NCBI GenBank assembly: GCA_047638395.1
Contig: JBLIMV010000007.1
Coordinates: 113,525-177,524, forward strand
DNA: 64,000 nucleotides
Direction: 5' to 3'
From: CAXBCP01 sp047638395
Lineage (GTDB): Bacteria; Pseudomonadota; Alphaproteobacteria; MPNO01; UBA830
In this document: positions 59,901 through 64,000 of the stretch, one piece after another
Layout of the letters: each line of letters opens with the position of its first letter
How positions within the stretch are numbered: the stretch's first letter is position 1
Notes under the pieces: generated by a model
What the model saw: only the letters and a program-made list of their open reading frames with translations
Told to the model about the DNA's origin: nothing
The model's database searches: none
Made by a program: the position numbers and the translations under genes

Positions 59901-62900
59901 TTCCGCTTCTGGTTCCAGCAGAACCTCTTCGGCAACTACCGGTGCTGCAGCGTGGTTCACTGCTGCCGCCGGCGCGCCGTCTTCCTCTACCGGCAAGGGG
60001 GCACCCTGGGCTGCCTCGGCTTCTTCTGCCGCGGCCTTTTCTTCCTGTTTGTCGTGCCCTTTGGCTTCGCCGTTATTGCCGCGTTCCTCTTCCATAGCCT
60101 GCGGCAGGACGGAGATCGTGGTTTCTCCTGCGCCCAGCGCATCGCCATCAAGCAGACCCTCGGCGACAACATTGCCGCTTTCTGTCTCGACGACCTGGAA
60201 GGTGATATCCTCCATCAGGTCCGCCGCGGAGGCCGCGGCCGGAACGGCGATCGTCAGACCGATCACCTGCATCATCGTCAGTGTCCAGTTACGGTCGCTG
60301 TCGACTTCGCCCTTGGAGCTGGAGACCTGGCTCGGCAGGCCGGAAACCCGGACCTCGAACTGGCCTTCATCGGCGCCCTCGGGGATCAGATCGGTGAAAT
60401 CGAGATTGAAGACGGCCTCATCCCCGGTTCCTTCGCCGTCAGACATATCATCGACGAAATCGAAATCGGTGCTGACCATATCGCCGGCCGCATTGCCGCC
60501 CGATCCGTCGCTAAACGCGGAGTCTTCTGCGGCAGGCGCCGCTTCGTCCATGATCGGTTCGAATTCGAGCTTCACGACCAGATCTTCGTAATCCTGGTCG
60601 CCACCACCGACGAGATCCTCGAAGCCGACCATCAGATCGCCGTCGTCGTTCACGCCGCTGACGCTGTGCTCAAGATTGTCCCCGTGCATATCGGGGCCGG
60701 CACTGTGGAAAATCTCGCCGGATTGGCTGTTGATCGTCGTTTCGTTGCCGTCGTCATGAACGAAGACGAGCGTCGGGCTGGGGGTGTTGATCGTGGCCGG
60801 TTCTCCCGCGTCGTCTCGGAATTCGAAGTGACCGTCCTGCATGTCTTCGAAATCGTTCTGCCTGTGTCCGTTGGGAACGACGAACACGCCGACGCGCGCG
60901 CCGGCATCGACATCGAAACTGACCTGCTCTTCGCCACCGACAAGATCACCGCCGGAACCTTCCATCGAAGCATTCTCCCAGGCCATTTCCACGCCCTGGA
61001 TAACGCCGTCAGCATCGACCGTGTAATGACCGACCGAGCTTTGATAGCCGGCACTTTCACTCTCGAACGTCATGGTGACGGTCTGCGCGCTGGAAACCGT
61101 AACAGCGTTCGGGTCAACCCCGTTTGCGCCGTCCGCCTTCGCGTTGATGCTGTCAAAGGCCGGAAGGTCCGGGATTTCATGCGCCGATCCGGGCTCGCTG
61201 AGCTCCATGCCGGCGTTTTCGGCGAACGCAAAATTATCGCCCGACAGGTCGTTGCGATCAACGTCGGTCAGTGTGATGCTGCCGCCTTCAAGGTCGATAA
61301 CGGTGTCGTTGCCAACCTGGCGGCTGTTATCCATCAGGCTGCGGAAATCACCGATTTCCGTGTCTGACAGGTCCATGGAATCGCCTTCGCTGACATCGAA
61401 GTCACGCACCTGGTCGTCGCCGAATTCGCCGCCGAACGAGAACGTATCCGCGCCGGAATCGCCTTTCAGGTAATCATCGCCGGCACCGCCATCGATGATA
61501 TCGTCGCCTGACCCGCCGGAGAGACGGTCATTGCCTTCGCCGCCGGATACAGTGTCGTCGCCGGTCCCGCCCTTAACACGGTCGTTACCGCTGCCGCCGT
61601 CGAGAACGTCATTGCCTGACCCGCCGGAGAGACGATCTCTACCGTCGCCGCCGGACACGGTGTCGTTGCCGTCGCCGCCCTGAACACGGTCGTTGCCGCT
61701 GCCGCCGTCGAGGACGTCGTCGCCCGCCCCGCCGGAGAGACGGTCTCTACCGTCGCCGCCGGACACGGTGTCGTTGCCGGTCCCGCCCTGAACACGGTCA
61801 TTGCCGCTGCCGCCGTCGAGGACGTCATTGCCCGACCCGCCGGAGAGGCGGTCATTGCCTTGGCCGCCGGATACAGTGTCGTTGCCGGTCCCGCCCTGAA
61901 CACGGTCATTGCCGCTGCCGCCGTCGAGGACGTCGTCGCCGGACCCGCCGGAGAGGCGGTCTCTACCGTCGCCGCCAGACACGGTGTCGTTGCCGGTCCC
62001 GCCCTGAACACGGTCGTTACCGCTGCCGCCGTCGAGGACGTCGTCGCCGCCGCCGCCATCGACCCTGTCATCGCCAGACCTGGCGTCGACAACATCATTG
62101 CCGCTACTGCCGTTGATGTTGTTCGAGCCGCCATCGCCCTCGATGGTAGGTGCAGAGGGTTGGGCCACGGGAGTGTCCGCAACCGGAGGCGTATCGCCGG
62201 AGGCATTGGTCTGCTGGTCGCCGGTCGGCGCGCCGTCGCCGCCCGTACCGGACGTTGCATCATCACCGGTCGTGCCGGTTGTGTCTGGTTGAGTGGCCAC
62301 GCCGCCGGTGTCGCCACTCGTCTGTGCCGTATCGCCGGTCGTCTGAACGGTATCGCCGGTCCCGGTATCGCCGACCGGGGCATCTCCGCCGGTGCCGGTT
62401 GTATCCGGCTGTGTCGCCACACCACCGGCATCGCCACCGGTCTGGCCGTCGCTGCCGGTCTGGACGGTATCGCCAGTCCCGGTATCTCCGACCGGGGCAT
62501 CGCCGCCGGTACCGGTTGTGTCTGGCTGAGTGGCAACGTCGCCGGTGTCGCCATCGGTCTGGCCATCGCCACCTGTCAGGACGGTATCGCCGGTCGCGGT
62601 ATCTCCGACCGGGACATCGCCGCCGGTACCGGTTGTGTCCGGCTGAGTGGCCACGCCGCCGGTATCACCACCGGTCTGGCCGTCGCTGCCGGTCTGGACG
62701 ATATCGCCGGTCCCGGTATCTCGGACCGGGGCATCTCCGCCGGTGCCGGTTGTGTCCGGCTGAGTGGCAACGCCGCCGGTGTCGCCACCGGTCTGGCCGT
62801 CGCTGCCGGTCTGGACGGTATCGCCGGTCGCGGTATCTCCGACCGGGACATCGCCGCCGGTGCCGGTTGTGTCCGGTTGAGTGGCCACGCCGCCGGTGTC

Positions 62901-64000
62901 GCCACTCGTCTGTGCCGTATTGCCGGACGTCTGAACGCCGTCATCAGAGGTTGAAGGAGTGTCGACGCTGTTGCCATTGCCCGAATTGCTTCCGGTGCCA
63001 GTCTGACCGTCCCCGGCGTCGCTCCCGGCATTGGCGCTGTTTCCATTACCGTTGCCGTTTCCATTCTGGTCGGCAGTCGTATCGCCGACAGCATCAACAA
63101 TGGGGTCGACGACGGGGTCGACGATGTCCGATACGGGATCGTTATCCACATTGGCCGGGGGCATTGAATCTCCCCCGGTCGCCTGTGCATCACCAGCGCC
63201 TCCGCCACCGTTATTACCGTTATTACCGGTATCGCCCGCTGGCAGCGAAGCGTCGCCGCCTGTCAGGACCGTAGTATCGTTGCCGCCGCCGCCGTTGCCC
63301 TGGCCGTTTGTGGCACCCTGACCGTCGCCATTGCCCACGCCACCATTGCCGCTGCCGTTTCCATTCTGGTCGGCAGTCGTATCGCCGACAGCATCAACAA
63401 TGGGGTCGACGATGTCCGATACGGGATCGATATCCGCATTGGCCGGGGGCATTGAATCTCCCCCGGTCGCCTGTGCATCACCAGCGCCTCCGCCACCGTT
63501 ATTACCGTTATTACCGGTGTCGCCCGCTGGCAGCGAAGCGTCGCCGCCTGTCAGGACCGTAGTATCGTCGCCGACGCCGTTGCCATTGCCGTTTCCGTTT
63601 CCGTTTCCGTTTCCGTTCTGGTCGGCGGCCGTCTCGCCTGTGGCCTCTACAATCGGGTCTACAACCTGATCAACGATGTCGGACACAGGATCGGTTGAGG
63701 CATCTGCCGGGAGCATCGAGTCGCCGCCGGTCGCCTGCGGATCGCCGCCGACGCCATTGCCCTGACCGTTGGTCGCGCCCTGGCCGCTTCCGTTTCCAAC
63801 GCCGCCATTACCGTTGCCGTTGCCCATGCCATTACCGTTGCCGTTCTGGTCGGCGGCCGTGTCGCCTGCGGCATCTACAATCGGGTCTACAACCTGATCA
63901 ACGATGTCGGACACAGGATCGGTTGAGGCATCTGCCGGGAGCATCGAGTCGCCGCCGGTCGCCTGCGGATCGCCGCCGACGCCATTGCCCTGACCGTTGG
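56934..64000 (-). CDS. Giant RTX/cadherin/LamG surface protein, N-terminus outside window
   Basis: The frame is open to the window edge, giving at least 2,350 residues. In order from the N-terminal side: Asn/Gly-rich repeats with VSDIVDPIVDA-type units (64000-62960); six 39-residue Thr/Gly/Asp repeats (about 62930-62270); RTX block 1, five 36-residue units of G-G-x-G-x-D nonapeptides (about 62075-61480); a DUF4114 domain (about 61080-60550); and an acidic Glu/Ala stretch (about 60080-59850). Then come four cadherin-like repeats with D-x-D/DANSGD calcium sites (59820-58605), a LamG-like domain (58600-57900), RTX block 2 (57890-57150) and a C-terminus ending in FDGLEKIEY, as in type I-secreted proteins. 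Probably a calcium-stiffened adhesin or biofilm protein. Confidence 0.9.
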   Translation of the reverse strand, partial: NGQGNGVGGDPQATGGDSMLPADASTDPVSDIVDQVVDPIVDAAGDTAADQNGNGNGMGNGNGNGGVGNGSGQGATNGQGNGVGGDPQATGGDSMLPADASTDPVSDIVDQVVDPIVEATGETAADQNGNGNGNGNGNGNGVGDDTTVLTGGDASLPAGDTGNNGNNGGGGAGDAQATGGDSMPPANADIDPVSDIVDPIVDAVGDTTADQNGNGSGNGGVGNGDGQGATNGQGNGGGGNDTTVLTGGDASLPAGDTGNNGNNGGGGAGDAQATGGDSMPPANVDNDPVSDIVDPVVDPIVDAVGDTTADQNGNGNGNGNSANAGSDAGDGQTGTGSNSGNGNSVDTPSTSDDGVQTSGNTAQTSGDTGGVATQPDTTGTGGDVPVGDTATGDTVQTGSDGQTGGDTGGVATQPDTTGTGGDAPVRDTGTGDIVQTGSDGQTGGDTGGVATQPDTTGTGGDVPVGDTATGDTVLTGGDGQTDGDTGDVATQPDTTGTGGDAPVGDTGTGDTVQTGSDGQTGGDAGGVATQPDTTGTGGDAPVGDTGTGDTVQTTGDTAQTSGDTGGVATQPDTTGTTGDDATSGTGGDGAPTGDQQTNASGDTPPVADTPVAQPSAPTIEGDGGSNNINGSSGNDVVDARSGDDRVDGGGGDDVLDGGSGNDRVQGGTGNDTVSGGDGRDRLSGGSGDDVLDGGSGNDRVQGGTGNDTVSGGQGNDRLSGGSGNDVLDGGSGNDRVQGGTGNDTVSGGDGRDRLSGGAGDDVLDGGSGNDRVQGGDGNDTVSGGDGRDRLSGGSGNDVLDGGSGNDRVKGGTGDDTVSGGEGNDRLSGGSGDDIIDGGAGDDYLKGDSGADTFSFGGEFGDDQVRDFDVSEGDSMDLSDTEIGDFRSLMDNSRQVGNDTVIDLEGGSITLTDVDRNDLSGDNFAFAENAGMELSEPGSAHEIPDLPAFDSINAKADGANGVDPNAVTVSSAQTVTMTFESESAGYQSSVGHYTVDADGVIQGVEMAWENASMEGSGGDLVGGEEQVSFDVDAGARVGVFVVPNGHRQNDFEDMQDGHFEFRDDAGEPATINTPSPTLVFVHDDGNETTINSQSGEIFHSAGPDMHGDNLEHSVSGVNDDGDLMVGFEDLVGGGDQDYEDLVVKLEFEPIMDEAAPAAEDSAFSDGSGGNAAGDMVSTDFDFVDDMSDGEGTGDEAVFNLDFTDLIPEGADEGQFEVRVSGLPSQVSSSKGEVDSDRNWTLTMMQVIGLTIAVPAAASAADLMEDITFQVVETESGNVVAEGLLDGDALGAGETTISVLPQAMEEERGNNGEAKGHDKQEEKAAAEEAEAAQGAPLPVEEDGAPAAAVNHAAAPVVAEEVLLEPEAETEEIIEEIVEEAAAPARSDAVAEANAAPTDLEIDTSMVLENAANGAVVGTVSTTDANSGDSFAYSLVDDANGRFAIDPGTGQVTVADASQIDFETDTSHDVTVLVTDSAGNTYDEVMTIGIGDAGDPPTGASVLTFVVGENTWWNGSALNGSVNVTDVDAGDTFTFSMVDDAGGRFSIDADGTIRIADKSQLDYETATGHDITFRVTDSTGNTFDKTHRINLYDENDTPTDLTLTANTVAENAANGTTVGTVSATDQDTGETFTYSLVNDQGGRFAVDTNTGVVTVADGSLLDYETAASHSLSIRVTDSGGATYDEVMTVNLTNVNETPTDLKMTSVEIAEGAANGTSVGTVAATDADSGETFTYSLTQNAGGRFTINSSTGEVTVANGSALDYETSASHDITVRVTDGGGNTYDETYTIGVNDQNEQTNTFEAEVVSHDPVGYWQMDEVNATVGTHTMSATVGGVDATIYNTDVGDQANGFSNISGAATDFDGSDDYMVIPDDPAWQLTDGTIQLMLWVNDVDNDGTITDQSWQTVLSRDASGIGEGHFYMDVVGDGLEVRIQGTNGGTLNATNVLSPETNHQINVTFGANGLEIWVDGTMVANDPAITGGIDGNNEPWVLGADSTTSSTGGALENLQGFFDGQISEFAIFDTQLDSNTINDIYNAGVSGHDLVSGTAGDDTLTGTVGSDMIDGGAGNDTLTGKQGDDFLYGGEGDDTLSGGTGADVISGGAGTDTLTYAGNTAGTTVDLAAGTGNETGSSDVDTVSGIENVIGGTGVDNITGNDADNILTGNAGNDILSGGDGDDTLYGGAGADTLTGGTGDDLLQGGSGDDILTGGAGTDTVTYDGAAAGVTANLHTGTATDGTGDTDTLTNIENLIGSANNDTFTGNGSVNELTGGDGSDRFIMGEGGTMDTVHGGAGGGWTDTLQLLNADASAVGGGWTVELTTGSVAGDDGSSMTLTDDAAGTITLDDGSQIAFDGLEKIEY
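61480..62075. repeat. 108-bp tandem repeats encoding RTX units
   Basis: Five nearly identical copies of a 36-codon unit, each made of four G-G-x-G-x-D nonapeptides (phrase DVLDGGSGNDRV occurs five times). High DNA identity between copies shows recent duplication or gene conversion within the adhesin gene. Confidence 0.85.
62270..62930. repeat. 117-bp tandem repeats in the adhesin gene
   Basis: Six copies of a 39-codon unit containing VATQPDTTGTGGD; neighbouring copies near 62398 and 62515 are exactly 117 bp apart. Differences are mostly single codons. Confidence 0.85.
62960..64000. repeat. Long tandem repeats of 228-300 bp in the adhesin gene
   Basis: Near-identical units centred on DPVSDIVD-x-VDPIVDA-x-GDT-ADQNG start at about 63061, 63361, 63613 and 63841, i.e. 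spacings of 300, 252 and 228 bp (100, 84 and 76 codons). They extend past the window end. The variable spacing comes from differing lengths of Asn-Gly runs, which are themselves 6-bp microsatellites near 63590-63615. Confidence 0.85.

Noticed and set aside
58254..61367. Long plus-strand frames opposite the adhesin gene
   Set aside because: They mirror the low-complexity Gly/Asp/Thr codons of the adhesin and have repetitive Arg/Val/Gly-rich translations without a known fold.
61480..62930. Regularly spaced repeats that could suggest a CRISPR array
   Set aside because: Units are multiples of three, abut each other without unique spacers and keep one protein frame open; they are coding repeats.

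Overview
The window comes from a high-GC proteobacterium, most likely an alphaproteobacterium of marine or soil Rhodospirillales type. The lineage is inferred from gene content: tripartite tricarboxylate transporter genes, a PAS_5 protein, the serine recombinase/DUF2924/DUF3489 trio, and paraslipin/NfeD. No rRNA or taxonomic marker is present. The style is that of an aromatic- and organic-acid-degrading heterotroph.

Region 1 (1-12.5 kb) has a truncated UbiD-family decarboxylase, six EamA/DMT transporters in three groups, and a second UbiD gene between two of the groups. It also holds a tartrate-dehydrogenase-like enzyme, a GST, a zinc-ribbon membrane protein, an HD-domain protein and a methyltransferase whose 5' end carries an in-frame TAG.

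Region 2 (12.6-29.7 kb) opens with a MarR regulator divergent from a HpaB-type monooxygenase and a cytochrome P450, with a palindromic operator over the promoter. Next come a TctC binding protein and a TctA-TctB fusion separated by a terminator, then a metallophosphoesterase, a Sel1/SPOR protein, a SIMPL protein, an acyl-CoA synthetase, a Rieske oxygenase and a cytosolic NMT1-like protein.

Region 3 (29.8-44.9 kb) contains a large secreted protein with a lysine-rich tail, paraslipin plus NfeD, and a chemoreceptor with two tandem CHASE3 modules. It then has a catabolic-looking set (SDR, hydrolase, DapA-family lyase, bicupin dioxygenase) and a second MarR gene whose putative 17-bp operator occurs twice. 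Divergent from that regulator is an unusual four-gene split nitrile hydratase/thiocyanate-hydrolase-like operon. A sensor kinase broken at a run of eight G closes the region.

Region 4 (45.0-50.6 kb) holds three more DMT transporters divergent from a third UbiD, then a PEP-CTERM protein and a tRNA with a CAT anticodon. Region 5 (50.7-56.9 kb) is an island beside that tRNA: recombinase, DUF2924, DUF3489, IS6 and IS30 remnants, YaeQ and a PAS_5 protein. Region 6 (56.9 kb to the end) is the C-terminal part of a giant repeat-rich RTX/cadherin/LamG surface protein, incomplete at the window edge.

The strongest themes are the repeated pairing of UbiD decarboxylases with paralogous DMT transporters (three of three UbiD genes, nine DMT genes) and the split nitrile hydratase under a probable MarR switch. 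No UbiX (prenyl-FMN synthase), HpaC flavin reductase, P450 ferredoxin or type I secretion genes are in the window, so these systems rely on partners elsewhere.
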